Assembly (NCBI GenBank): GCA_905182065.1
Contig: CAJIZN010000001.1
Span: 558,001-622,000, forward strand
DNA length: 64,000 bases
Source: Candidatus Marisimplicoccus framensis
Lineage (GTDB): Bacteria; Bacteroidota; Bacteroidia; Flavobacteriales; Flavobacteriaceae
Reading direction: 5' to 3'
The notes below the pieces were generated by a model that was not told the origin of the DNA, did no database searches, and worked only from the letters and a program-made list of their open reading frames with translations. A program made the position numbers and the translations under genes. This document shows positions 1-8,450 of the stretch, in pieces (position 1 is the first letter of the stretch; each line of letters starts with the position of its first letter).

Positions 1-205
1 CACAAAATATTCACTATTAAAATTAATTAATAGACATTTTAAATTTGAAATTCAAGTTAAAAAAGACTTAAAAATTAAATCTAATAAAGTTTTAATTTCA
101 AAAAAAATTACTGAAATTACAGATATTGAAATTCCTACATGGGAAGATTTAATTTTAGAATTTAAAGAAGATTGTGTTAAATATTCTGAAATTTATAAAA
201 ATTAG
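1..205 (+). CDS. C-terminal end of a nucleotide-sugar reductase (SDR, RfbD/CapF-like), cut by the window edge
   Basis: An open frame enters at base 2 and stops with TAG at 203-205, giving about 67 residues. The segment TKYSLLKLI followed by a PTWEDLI motif near the end resembles the C-terminus of dTDP-4-dehydrorhamnose reductase-type SDR proteins, which end in a PPSWEEMI-like stretch. The next gene is a UDP-GlcNAc 2-epimerase of the UDP-L-FucNAc type, whose usual upstream partner is such a reductase (CapF/WbjC/FnlB). The role is inferred from this short end and the neighbour; most of the protein lies outside the window. Confidence 0.5.
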   Translation, partial: TKYSLLKLINRHFKFEIQVKKDLKIKSNKVLISKKITEITDIEIPTWEDLILEFKEDCVKYSEIYKN

Positions 206-208
206 ATT

Positions 209-1357
209 ATGAAAACTAAAATAATGACTATTGTTGGCACAAGACCTGAAATAATTAAACTTTCAAGAACTATTTCAGAGCTCGATAAATTTGCCGATCA
301 TACTCTTGTGCATACAGGCCAAAATTACGACTATGAGTTAAATCAAATTTTCTTTGAAGATTTAAAAATTAGAAAGCCTGACTTTTTTTTAAATTCAGTA
401 GGTGATACTACTGCTGAAACAATTTCAAAAATTATTTTTGATTCAGATGAAATTATGAAAAAAATAAAACCTGAAGCTGTTTTACTTTATGGTGACACCA
501 ATTCATGTCTATCAGTAATTTCAGCAAAAAGAAGACAGATTCCTATTTTTCATATGGAAGCTGGAAATAGATGTTTTGACCAAAGAGTTCCAGAAGAAAT
601 TAATAGAAAGATAGTTGATCACCTTAGTGATATAAATATGCCTTTAACCGAACATGCTAGAAATTATTTAATTGCAGAGGGCATACCAGCAGAAAGAGTT
701 ATAAAAATAGGCTCCTGTATGAAGGAAATTCTTGATTTTTATTCAAAAGAAATTACATCAAGTAAAATTTTAGAACAGCTTAACATTTCATCTGAAAAAT
801 ATTTTTTAGTTTCAGCTCATAGAGAAGAAAATGTTGATTATAAAAGCAATCTTAAAGATTTTCTAGACTCTTTAAATTTAATTTCTGAAAAATATAAAAA
901 ACCTATAATTGTATCAACTCATCCAAGAACAAAAGATAGGATTAATAAGTTAAATAAAAATGTTAAGTTAAATCCGCTGATTAAATTTTTACCCCCAATG
1001 GGATTTTTTGATTATATAAAACTTCAACAAGCCGCCTATTGTGTTATCTCGGATAGTGGAACAATAACTGAAGAATCCTCAATATTAAAGTTTCCTGCAA
1101 TAATGATTAGACAAGCTCATGAAAGACCAGAGGGGATGGATGAGGGAACGTTAATTATGTCTGGCTTAAATAAAGAAAGAATTATTGAGTCAATAGAAAT
1201 TGTAACAAAGCTTTACAAGGAGAAAAAAATCCCAAGTGTTGTCGATGATTATAATGTTGATAATGTTTCTCAAAAGGTTTTGAAGATTATTTTCTCTTAT
1301 ATTGATTTTATAAATAATAATGTTTGGAGAAAAGACAGAAATCAAAAATCAATCTAA
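209..1357 (+). CDS. UDP-N-acetylglucosamine 2-epimerase (WecB superfamily, FnlC/CapG/WbjD type)
   Basis: A 382-residue protein of normal length for non-hydrolysing UDP-GlcNAc 2-epimerases. It starts with the family signature GTRPE at residues 10-14, followed by HTGQNYDY at 35-42 and SAHREENVD in the middle. HTGQNYDYELN and the following FFEDLKIRKPD stretch are typical of the branch acting on 6-deoxy sugars in UDP-L-FucNAc synthesis rather than of plain WecB. The reaction would be cytoplasmic, the last step making the activated sugar for O-antigen or capsule. It follows the reductase end by 3 nt and overlaps the glycosyltransferase by 38 nt, so the genes form one operon. The frame is intact, unlike the next three genes. 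Confidence 0.88.
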   Translation: MKTKIMTIVGTRPEIIKLSRTISELDKFADHTLVHTGQNYDYELNQIFFEDLKIRKPDFFLNSVGDTTAETISKIIFDSDEIMKKIKPEAVLLYGDTNSCLSVISAKRRQIPIFHMEAGNRCFDQRVPEEINRKIVDHLSDINMPLTEHARNYLIAEGIPAERVIKIGSCMKEILDFYSKEITSSKILEQLNISSEKYFLVSAHREENVDYKSNLKDFLDSLNLISEKYKKPIIVSTHPRTKDRINKLNKNVKLNPLIKFLPPMGFFDYIKLQQAAYCVISDSGTITEESSILKFPAIMIRQAHERPEGMDEGTLIMSGLNKERIIESIEIVTKLYKEKKIPSVVDDYNVDNVSQKVLKIIFSYIDFINNNVWRKDRNQKSI

Positions 1358-2552
1358 AGAAAATAATTTGAGAATATTAGTAATATCTCAATACTTTTAT
1401 CCCGAAAATTTTCGAATTAATGACTTATGTTACGGGTTGTTAGAAAAAGGATGTAAAGTCACAGTATTTACAGGAAAACCTAATTATCCAAAAGGAAAAT
1501 TTTTCAAAGGATATGGTTATTTATCTAAAGGAGCTGAAGTCATAAATAATATTTCAGTTATAAGATCAAACCTTATACCTAGAGGTAAGGGAGGAGGTTT
1601 ATCTCTGTTTATAAACTATATTTCATTTGTAATTTTTGGAATATTTAAATTATTTTTATTGAAAGGTAAATTTGATAAAATTTTCGTATATGCTCCTTCC
1701 CCTATTACTGTTGGATTCTTAGGAATTTTAGCTTCAAAAATTTTTAAAGCTAAAACGTTATTTATGGGTTCATGATTTATGGCCAGAATCAGTTAAAGCT
1801 GCAGGAGGAGTAAATAATAAGATTATTCTTAACTAGATAAATATATGACAAATCTATTTATATTTTATGATAAAATATTAGTTCAATCTCCAAATTTCTA
1901 AGACTATTTGATTAATCAAGGGGTAGATAAAAAAAATAATTATTTTACCCTTATTATGCTGAAAGTTTTTATAAAGAAAAATAATTGATAAGTTAAAAAA
2001 AGCTTTTCTTCAGAAGTATTAAATATTTTATTTGCTGGAAATATTGGAGTAGCTCAAAGTTTTGATACAATAATTGAAGCTGTTAAAATTGATTAATAAA
2101 GAAATTAAAATTAAAATTACAGTTCTTGGAGATGGAAGAGATAAAAAGAGATATTAATAAAATAAAAGAAATTAATCTTAAATGAATATTTTACTTTCTA
2201 GGTTCATTTCCACCTGAAGATATGCCTGACTTTTTTTGCTTCTGCTGATGCTCTTCTTGTATCATTAAAAAAATCAGAAATCTTTTCAATGACAATACCT
2301 GGTAAAGTTCAATCATATCTTGCCTGTGGTAAACCTATTATAGCGTCTTTAGATGGAATTGGATCTGAAATAATTAAAGATGCTTCATGTGGGTTTTCTC
2401 AGATGCTGAATCTTCAATGGTCTTGCAGTAATAATTTTTAGTAAATTAAGATATAGATAAAAAAAATCTTGGTTAAATCAAGAAATTATTATGAAAAGGA
2501 ATTTGAAAGAAGAAAATTACTATCAAAATTAATTGATATTTTTGAGAAATGA
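1320..2552 (+). pseudogene. WbuB-like glycosyltransferase (GT4), broken by several frameshifts
   Basis: The first 151 residues are intact and read as a GT4 glycosyltransferase N-terminus (ILVISQYFYPENFRIND, then GKPNYPKG). Near 1766 the frame jumps: the next frame gives WVHDLWPESVKAAGG, then stops. Further pieces in changing frames include ILFAGNIGVAQSFDT (about 2024-2070), VLGDGRDKKR (about 2122) and IPGKVQSYLACGKPIIAS (about 2295-2350), all in family order, ending with a stop at 2550-2552 that overlaps the next ATG. WbuB-type enzymes transfer L-FucNAc during lipid-linked O-antigen assembly, which fits the preceding epimerase. The pieces are colinear and well conserved, so many small indels, probably sequencing errors, explain them better than old decay. 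A TTG at 1368 is an alternative start. Confidence 0.8.
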
Positions 2553-3393
2553 AAAAAGTCTTAGTTACTGGTGGAGCTGGGTTTATTGGCTACAAATCTT
2601 ATTAAAATCTTTTAGAAAGAGACATTAAAGTTGTATCTCTTGATAATTACTCGACAGGTTATAAGTTAAATGAAATGAAAGGTGTAAATATTACAATTTA
2701 GATATTGAAGAAATAGTAAAATTAATGAACAAGATTTTGATACTGTTTTCATCTTGCAGCTCAATCTAGAGTTCAACCTTCATTTGATAATCCCAGGAAT
2801 CTGTTAGAGTAAATGTTACAGGAACAACAAAGTTATGGAATGGGCAAAAAAATAATGTTAAAGTGATATATGCTGGTTCATCTTCAAAACATCATGAACC
2901 TTCAGACTCTCCCTATGCAATGACAAAATTTTTAGGTGAAGAAATATGTAAACTTGTATAAAAAATCATTTAATGTGAATGTTGAAATTGCTAGATTTTA
3001 TAATGTTTATGGCCATATGAACCATTAGATGAAAAGTTTGGTAATGTAATAGGTATTTGGCAAGTAAAGCTAAAAAGAATTTGCCACTACCAATTGTTGG
3101 AGATGGTAATCAAAAAAGAGACTTTACTCATGTTTTGATATTGTTGATGGCTTTTAAAATTGCAAATACAGAAATTAAACATAATGATGCATGGGAAATT
3201 GGAACAGGAGTTAACTATAGTATTAATGAACTTTATTCAAATGTTTAAAGAAAAATTTAATGTAGATTCATAATATTCCAGATCAAAGAGGAAACTTATA
3301 GAGAAACTTTAAGAGTTAATGATGACTTATTAATATTTAAACTGGAAACCAAAAGATAGATTAAAGAATATATAGCAAACTTAAATTCTAATA
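2549..3393 (+). pseudogene. NAD-dependent nucleotide-sugar epimerase (GalE-like SDR), broken by frameshifts
   Basis: The ATG at 2549 overlaps the preceding stop (ATGA). It opens with KKVLVTGGAGFIG, the Rossmann glycine motif of extended SDR epimerases. Later pieces in other frames give VVSLDNYSTGYK (about 2632), LAAQSRVQPS (about 2757), SPYAMTKFLGEEICKL (about 2912-2955, the YxxxK catalytic motif), VEIARFYNVYG and, in the intact part 3057-3248, LPIVGDGNQKRDFTHV and GTGVNYSINEL. All are in the right order for a UDP-sugar 4-epimerase of about 290 residues. At least five indels break the frame. No in-frame stop could be fixed before the next ATG, so the 3' boundary is approximate. Substrate unknown; the context is surface-polysaccharide synthesis. 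Confidence 0.72.
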
Positions 3394-4422
3394 ATGAAAA
3401 ATATTTTAATAACAGGTGGTGCAGGATTTATTTCTCATCATTTGATTTATTATTTAATAAAAAATACAAATTGGAATATTGTTCATTAGACAGTCTTGAT
3501 TATAGTGGAAACCTTAATCGCTTGATAATATTCTTTCTGAACTTTCTGCTAAAGAAAAATCAAGAGTTAAAGTTGTATTTCATGATTTAAAGTCTGAAAT
3601 AAATCCATGGATTAAAAAAGAGCTTGGAGAAATAGACATTATACTTCATTTAGCTGCAGGTTCTCATGTAGATAGAAGTATTGATTATCCAATGGAATTT
3701 GTTCTTGATAATGTTGTTGGAACTGCTAATATTCTTGAATATGCTAGTTTGTAAATGATAACAAAGGCTTGAAAGATTTATTTATTTCAGTACTGATGAG
3801 GTTTTTGGTCCAGCACCAAAGGAGTTGATTATAAAGAGAATGACAGATATAATTCAACAAATCCATATAGCGCTACAAAAGCTGGAGGTGAAGAACTTAG
3901 CTGTTGCATATGAGAACACATATGATCTTACCAGTCTATATTACTCATACTATGAATGTTTTTGGTGAAAGACAGCACCCTGAAAAATTTATTCCAATGT
4001 GTATAAAGAAAATTAGAGATGGAGAAACAATTACTATTCACTCTGATAAAACAAAAACAATTCCAGGAACTCGACATTATATTCATGCAGAAGATGTAGC
4101 TGAAGCAATTTACTTTTTACTTAAAAAAAATATAAAATCTGAAATAGACTTTGGAGGTGCTAAATGTCCAAAGTTTAATATTGTTGGTGCAGAAGAAATT
4201 AATAATCTAGAACTTGCACAAATTAATTGCAGATTCTCAAGGTAAAGACTTAAATATGAGATGGTAGATTTTCATTCTTCAAGGCCTGGCCATGATTTAA
4301 GATATTCTCTTTCTGGTGAAAAAATGAAAAAATTAGGCTGGACACCATCTATTAAATTAACACAAAGGATAAAACAGGTAGTGGAATGGTCATTAAAGAA
4401 TGAAAACTGGATTGAACTATAA
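3394..4422 (+). pseudogene. dTDP-glucose 4,6-dehydratase-like SDR (RfbB/RmlB family), broken by frameshifts
   Basis: It begins KNILITGGAGFIS and continues through colinear pieces: LDSLDYSGNL (about 3493), [16 protein letters not shown] (about 3646), FISTDEVFG with one disrupted codon (about 3780-3810), NPYSATKAGGEEL (about 3863-3900, YxxxK), MNVFGERQHPEKFIP (about 3954) and GTRHYIHAEDVAEAI (about 4069). It ends with KLGWTPSIKL and a stop at 4420-4422. These are hallmarks of nucleotide-sugar 4,6-dehydratases, which make 4-keto-6-deoxy sugars using tightly bound NAD. At least five indels break roughly 1 kb, while 3904-4210 is clean. The next gene, rplU, has its own promoter, so this looks like the last gene of the polysaccharide operon. 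Confidence 0.8.
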
Positions 4423-4434
4423 AGCCTAATAAAT

Positions 4435-4465
4435 ATTGTATATTTTAATAAATAGTTTAATTTTG
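4435..4465 (+). promoter_or_regulatory. Bacteroidota-type promoter for rplU-rpmA
   Basis: A TAATTTTG box at 4458-4465 fits the TAnnTTTG -7 consensus of Bacteroidota. An ATTG at 4435-4438 lies 19 nt upstream, the expected place for the -33 TTTG element. The rplU ATG follows 17 nt after the box. Seen by eye; not experimentally shown. Confidence 0.55.
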
Positions 4466-4482
4466 CAATTCAAAAATTAACA

Positions 4483-4958
4483 ATGTACGCAGTAGTTGAA
4501 ATACAAGGAAGTCAGTTTAAGGTTGAAAAAGATCAAAAACTTTTTGTAAATAGAATTGACGCAAAAGAAGGCTCAAAAGTTTCCTTTGATAATGTCTTAC
4601 TTACAGATGATGGAAATAAAGTACAGGTTGGTAAACCAAATATATCTGGCATATCAGTTGAAGCTAAAATTATTGCTCATAAAAAAGATGATAAAGTAAT
4701 TGTCTTTAAGAAAAAAAGAAGAAAAGGTTATAAAGTCAAGAATGGTCATAGACAACCAATCACTGAAATTATAATTCAAGGTATTAGTGAGAAAAAAGTT
4801 ACTCCTAAGAAAGAGGTTTCTTCTGAGAAAGCACCAGCTGCAAAGAAAGCCCAGCTGCAAAGAAAGCACCAGCTGCAAAGAAAGCACCAGCTGCAAAGAA
4901 AGCACCAGCTGCAAAGAAAGCACCAGCTGCAAAAAAATCAACAACTGCAAAAAAGTAA
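4483..4958 (+). CDS. rplU: 50S ribosomal protein L21 with an Ala-Pro-Lys repeat tail (one apparent 1-nt deletion)
   Basis: Residues 1-103 are a standard L21: MYAVVEIQGSQFKVE at the start and KKRRKGYKVKNGHRQ near the end of the core, which binds 23S rRNA. A lysine-rich tail follows, encoded by an 18-bp tandem repeat giving APAAKK. The second copy is 17 bp, so the literal frame switches to a QLQRKH repeat and stops at 4962. Restoring one A near 4851 keeps APAAKK through all copies, ends in STTAKK and stops at 4958 (158 residues). Basic Ala/Lys tails on L21 are usual in Flavobacteriia, so the restored frame is preferred. rpmA follows 6 nt later in the universal rplU-rpmA order. Confidence 0.93.
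4831..4955 (+). repeat. 18-bp tandem repeat in the rplU tail, seven copies
   Basis: The unit is gcaccagctgcaaagaaa. Copies start at 4831, 4849, 4866, 4884, 4902, 4920 and 4938. The copy at 4849 is 17 bp (an A missing after GC), the sixth has one changed base and the last is degenerate. Each unit encodes APAAKK. Copies 3 to 5 are identical, which suggests recent expansion by slippage. Confidence 0.92.
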
Positions 4959-4964
4959 TTAGTT

Positions 4965-5225
4965 ATGGCACATAAAAAAGGAGTTGGTAGTTCAAAAAAC
5001 GGAAGAGAATCAGAGTCGAAACGATTAGGTGTAAAAATCTTTGGTGGACAATTTGCTCAAGCCGGTAACATAATTGTAAGACAAAGAGGAACTGTTCACA
5101 ATCCTGGTGAAAATGTTTATCTAGGTAAAGATCATACTTTACACGCTAAAATTGACGGTCTTGTTTCTTTTAAAAAGAAATCCAACAATAAGTCTTTTGT
5201 TTCAATTGAGCCCTTAGAGGCTTAA
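4965..5225 (+). CDS. rpmA: 50S ribosomal protein L27
   Basis: An 86-residue protein beginning [19 protein letters not shown], the conserved L27 N-terminus that reaches the peptidyl-transferase centre, followed by [17 protein letters not shown]. Length and sequence are normal and there is no N-terminal extension of the kind cleaved in Firmicutes. It is cotranscribed with rplU. Its TAA at 5223-5225 overlaps the stop of the convergent ahcY gene by 3 nt within the shared sequence TTAA. Confidence 0.97.
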   Translation: MAHKKGVGSSKNGRESESKRLGVKIFGGQFAQAGNIIVRQRGTVHNPGENVYLGKDHTLHAKIDGLVSFKKKSNNKSFVSIEPLEA

Positions 5226-6545
5226 TACCTATAATATTCTGGTTTATATGGTCCATTTACTTGGACTCCTATATATTTTGCTTGTTCTTCAGATAATCCT
5301 TCTAGTTCAATACCAAGTTTATCAAGGTGAAGCTTTGCTACCATTTCATCAAGATTCTTAGGAAGCATATAAACTTTATTTTCATAGTTATCAGAATTAT
5401 TCCATAATTCAATTTGAGCTAAAACTTGATTAGTAAAAGAGTTGCTCATTACAAAACTTGGGTGTCCTGTTGCACATCCAAGATTTACAAGTCTTCCTTC
5501 AGCCAAAATAATTATTTCAGTGTCTTTGTTAATTCTGAATGAATCAACTTGAGGTTTGATAGTAGTTTTTTGATCTGAAAAATTAGATTCTAGCCATTCC
5601 ATATCTATTTCATTATCAAAATGACCAATATTACATACAATAGTTTTATCCTTCATCATCTTAAATTCCTTTGCGTTAACTATGTCTTTATTTCCGGTAG
5701 CAGTTACAACAATATCAGCATTAGAAACAACAGTTTCAAGTCTTTTAACTTCATATCCATCCATAGAAGCTTGTAATGCACATATAGGATCTATTTCTGT
5801 AACTGTAACAATTGATCCAGCTCCTCTAAAAGAAGCAGCGGTTCCTTTACCAACATCACCATATCCACAGACTACTACTCTTTTTCCTGCTAGCATAATA
5901 TCAGTTGCTCTTCTTACTGCATCAACTGCACTTTCCTTACAACCATATTTATTATCGAACTTAGACTTTGTTACAGAATCATTTACATTAATAGCAGGTA
6001 TTGGAAGTGTTCCATTCTTTACTCTGTCATATAACCTGTGAACACCAGTCGTAGTTTCTTCAGACAATCCCTTTATTCCATCAACTAGCTCAGGATAATC
6101 ATCAAGAACCAAATTAGTTAGATCACCACCATCATCCAGAATCATGTTTAGAGGCTTTTTTTCTTCTCCAAAAAATAAAGTTTGCTCAATACACCAATTA
6201 AATTCTTCTTCATTCATTCCTTTCCATGCATAAACAGGAATTCCATTAGCTGCAATTGCAGCAGCAGCATGATCTTGAGTTGAAAAAATATTACATGAAC
6301 TCCAAGTAACATCTGCACCCAGATCAACAAGAGTCTCGATTAAAACAGCTGTTTGTATTGTCATGTGAAGACAACCAGCAATCCTTGCATCTTTAAGAGG
6401 TTTTTCATTCTTATATCTTTCTCTTAGAGCCATTAAACCAGGCATTTCAGCCTCTGCTAAGGCTAATTTCTTTTCTTCCCCAATCTGCAAGCGAAATATC
6501 TTTTACTTTATAGGTAGTGAACTTATTATCTGTCTTATTTTTCAT
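5222..6545 (-). CDS. ahcY: Adenosylhomocysteinase (one apparent 1-nt insertion near the 5' end)
   Basis: This enzyme hydrolyses S-adenosylhomocysteine to adenosine and homocysteine in the methyl cycle, using bound NAD. The NAD motif GYGDVGKG is present, as are [17 protein letters not shown] and the C-terminus [10 protein letters not shown] with its NAD-contacting Lys and Tyr. The longest uninterrupted frame starts only at 6490, but upstream bases in another frame read [14 protein letters not shown] and then [13 protein letters not shown], the normal family start. Removing one base near 6461 joins the frames into [10 protein letters not shown] and gives a 440-residue protein starting at 6545. 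An essential-type enzyme broken by one base is best explained as a sequence error. It converges on rpmA with a shared TTAA double stop. Confidence 0.95.
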
Positions 6546-6592
6546 GCGTATATTTATACTCACAAAAATAGTTTAAAAAATAATTTAATCAA

Positions 6593-7217
6593 ATGCCATT
6601 TCTTAAAGAATTCATAATTAATGAAAAAACTAAAATTAAGCTATGGAAAGTAATGATAGGCGAGTTAAGTCCTAAGGAATTAAATAATGACGAGAAAAAA
6701 TTATTTAAACTAAAAAAGAGTAATGTTTTAAGAGAGCAATTCTTAGCAACTAGAAAAATCTTAGCACTTGAAAATTCTGATTATATAATTACATATGATC
6801 TTGATGGTAAGCCATCACTAAACTCTGAATTTAATATTTCAATATCACATTCACATGAAATTGCAGCTTTGTAATCTCTAATAATAGTAAAATTGGATTG
6901 GATGTCCAATTAAAAGAGAGTAAAATATTAAATATTCAAAATAAGTTTTTAAATAATTTTGAAAAATTAAATATTGGAGGTAATCCTAGTATCGATATTC
7001 TAACTATGATATGGACCTCTAAGGAATCTATATATAAAGCTATTGGTTAAAAGGTATTTCTTTTTCTGAAAATATTAAGATAGATAAAGTCACAGAAAAA
7101 GATAAAACTGGAAAAGGCTACTACATAAATGGAACAGAAAAAGTTAAATTTGACCTTAAATTCTTTTATCTGGATGAATATATTGTATGTTATGCATCTC
7201 AAAACCTGGAATCATGA
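6593..7217 (+). CDS. 4'-phosphopantetheinyl transferase superfamily protein (two apparent 1-nt deletions)
   Basis: Sfp/AcpT-type enzymes move phosphopantetheine from CoA onto carrier proteins. The signature is seen in three frames: GKPSLNSEFNISISHSHE in the first (to 6874), IGLDVQL and then WTSKESIYKAIG (the catalytic WxxKE motif) in the second, and LKGISFSENIKID to the stop at 7215-7217 in the third. Adding one base near 6872 and one near 7050 (a short T run) restores a 208-residue protein, a normal size. The stop overlaps the pnuC ATG at 7214 (ATGA). The carrier protein served is not visible here. Confidence 0.82.
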
Positions 7218-7840
7218 GTGAAATAATTGAATTTCTTTTTTCTCAGTATTCATCATACTCAGATTCGTTTATTTTTCTTGAACTTTTTGCTGTAACAATT
7301 AACATTATAAGTGTTATATATGCTAAACAGAATAATATTTTAGTTTACCCAACTGGACTTATTGGGACTGGAATTTTTGTTTACATTTTATTTAAATTTT
7401 CTCTTTTAGGAGATATGATAATAAATGTCTATTTCTTTATAATGTCAATTTACGGCTGGTATTATTGGACCAGAAAAAAAGATGATGTAATAATAAATAA
7501 TATTTCAAGACTTGAAAAGAAAGAGTATAAGTATCTAATCTTATTAGCTTTTTTAAGCCTTCTATTTATATATTTTGTTTACGATCAATTTGATATGTGG
7601 AATAGTTGGACAGCTTATATTGATAATATAACAACAGCTTTTTTCTTTGTAGCAATGTGGCTAATGGCTAGAAGAAAGATAGAGAGTTGGATATTCTGGA
7701 TTATAGGAGATTTAATAACTGTTCCTCTTTATTTTTATAAAGGATTAACGATTTCTTCAATTCAGTATCTTATTTTTACAGTGTTAGCTATATTAGGTTA
7801 CTTATCATGGAAGAAAACCTTACTCAAGAAGAGTCTTTAA
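7214..7840 (+). CDS. PnuC-family transporter (NMN/nicotinamide riboside or thiamine, PnuT-like)
   Basis: A 208-residue integral membrane protein with about seven hydrophobic segments and the PnuC-type motif IYGWYYW in the middle. The start at 7214 (MSEIIEFLF) is preferred to the upstream ATG at 7187 because it overlaps the previous stop as ATGA. PnuC proteins let vitamins through by facilitated diffusion, trapped afterwards by a kinase; the next gene encodes a NadR-like kinase and overlaps it by 34 nt. A TPP riboswitch and a TonB receptor follow, and Bacteroidota have a PnuC branch, PnuT, predicted to carry thiamine. Substrate is therefore open between nicotinamide riboside and thiamine; context favours thiamine. 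Confidence 0.85.
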   Translation: MSEIIEFLFSQYSSYSDSFIFLELFAVTINIISVIYAKQNNILVYPTGLIGTGIFVYILFKFSLLGDMIINVYFFIMSIYGWYYWTRKKDDVIINNISRLEKKEYKYLILLAFLSLLFIYFVYDQFDMWNSWTAYIDNITTAFFFVAMWLMARRKIESWIFWIIGDLITVPLYFYKGLTISSIQYLIFTVLAILGYLSWKKTLLKKSL

Positions 7841-8367
7841 TCAAAAGAATTGTCATATGTGGTCCTGAGTCAACAGGGAAAACAACTATGATAAATAATC
7901 TTTCAGTTTATTTTCAAACTAATTATGTTGATGAATTTGCTAGAGATTTTCTTCAAATAAAATGGGATAGTAAAAAAGAAATTTGCTCAAAAGAAGATCT
8001 CATTCAAATAGCTAAAGGACAAATAAAAGCTGAAAACACAAAGATTAAGAATTCAAATAAATTGATTTTTTGTGACACGAATATCTTAACAACTTTAGCA
8101 TGGTCTAGAACTCATTTTGATGAATTTTGTGATCCTTGGCTTGAGAAACAATCAAAACTCTTAACATATGATTACTACCTAATTTTAAATACAGATATTC
8201 CTTGGGTCAAGGATGATTTAAGAGATAGGCCAAAAGATCGTAAAAAAATGTTTTTAGCTCATAAAAAAGAGCTAGATAATCTTAATGTTGATTATGATAT
8301 AATTAATGGTTCAGATTTTGAAAAAAGATTTAATAAAGCTCTAGAATATATAAAAAATAAATATTAA
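7807..8367 (+). CDS. NadR-like P-loop ATPase/kinase
   Basis: A 186-residue protein with a Walker A motif GPESTGKTT at residues 19-27, followed by YVDEFARDFL and FCDTNILTT, as in the ribosylnicotinamide-kinase domain of NadR. It lacks the nucleotidyltransferase and DNA-binding parts of enterobacterial NadR. The usual role is to phosphorylate the vitamin entering through PnuC so that it stays in the cell. Its start lies inside the pnuC end, which indicates translational coupling. The downstream TPP riboswitch and receptor make a thiamine-kinase role possible, but nothing in the sequence proves the substrate. Confidence 0.75.
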   Translation: MEENLTQEESLIKRIVICGPESTGKTTMINNLSVYFQTNYVDEFARDFLQIKWDSKKEICSKEDLIQIAKGQIKAENTKIKNSNKLIFCDTNILTTLAWSRTHFDEFCDPWLEKQSKLLTYDYYLILNTDIPWVKDDLRDRPKDRKKMFLAHKKELDNLNVDYDIINGSDFEKRFNKALEYIKNKY

Positions 8368-8376
8368 TTTCGATTC

Positions 8377-8446
8377 ATATTGGGGTGCTTAAAATAAGCT
8401 GAGATTAAACCCATTGAACTTAGACAGGTAATACTGTGAAAGGAAA
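8377..8446 (+). promoter_or_regulatory. TPP riboswitch (THI element)
   Basis: The conserved THI-box blocks occur in order: GGGGTGC at 8382-8388, GCTGAGA at 8398-8404, AACCC at 8408-8412, TTGAACT at 8414-8420, CAGGTAATACTG at 8425-8436 and AAGGAA at 8440-8445. They form the two arms of the thiamine-pyrophosphate aptamer. The aptamer ends only 5 nt before the ATG at 8451, leaving no room for a separate terminator hairpin. Control is thus likely at translation initiation, with AGGAA at 8441-8445 as a ribosome-binding site within the aptamer end. Confidence 0.92.
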
Positions 8447-8450
8447 TTTT

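Noticed and set aside
4654-4950. Open frame antisense to rplU encoding a Leu-rich repeat peptide (QLVLSL)
   Set aside because: It is only the reverse reading of the APAAKK-coding tandem repeat and has no start context or homology; the sense frame is ribosomal protein L21.
4831-4955. Tandem repeat as a CRISPR-like array
   Set aside because: Units are contiguous with no spacers, are in frame with L21 and encode a known type of tail.
5682-6041. 119-codon open frame antisense to ahcY
   Set aside because: It lies inside a well-conserved enzyme gene, resembles no known protein and is typical of shadow frames in AT-rich DNA.
8436-8450. GTG start at 8436 for the TonB receptor
   Set aside because: It falls within the conserved end of the TPP riboswitch, and the ATG at 8451 directly gives a signal peptide.
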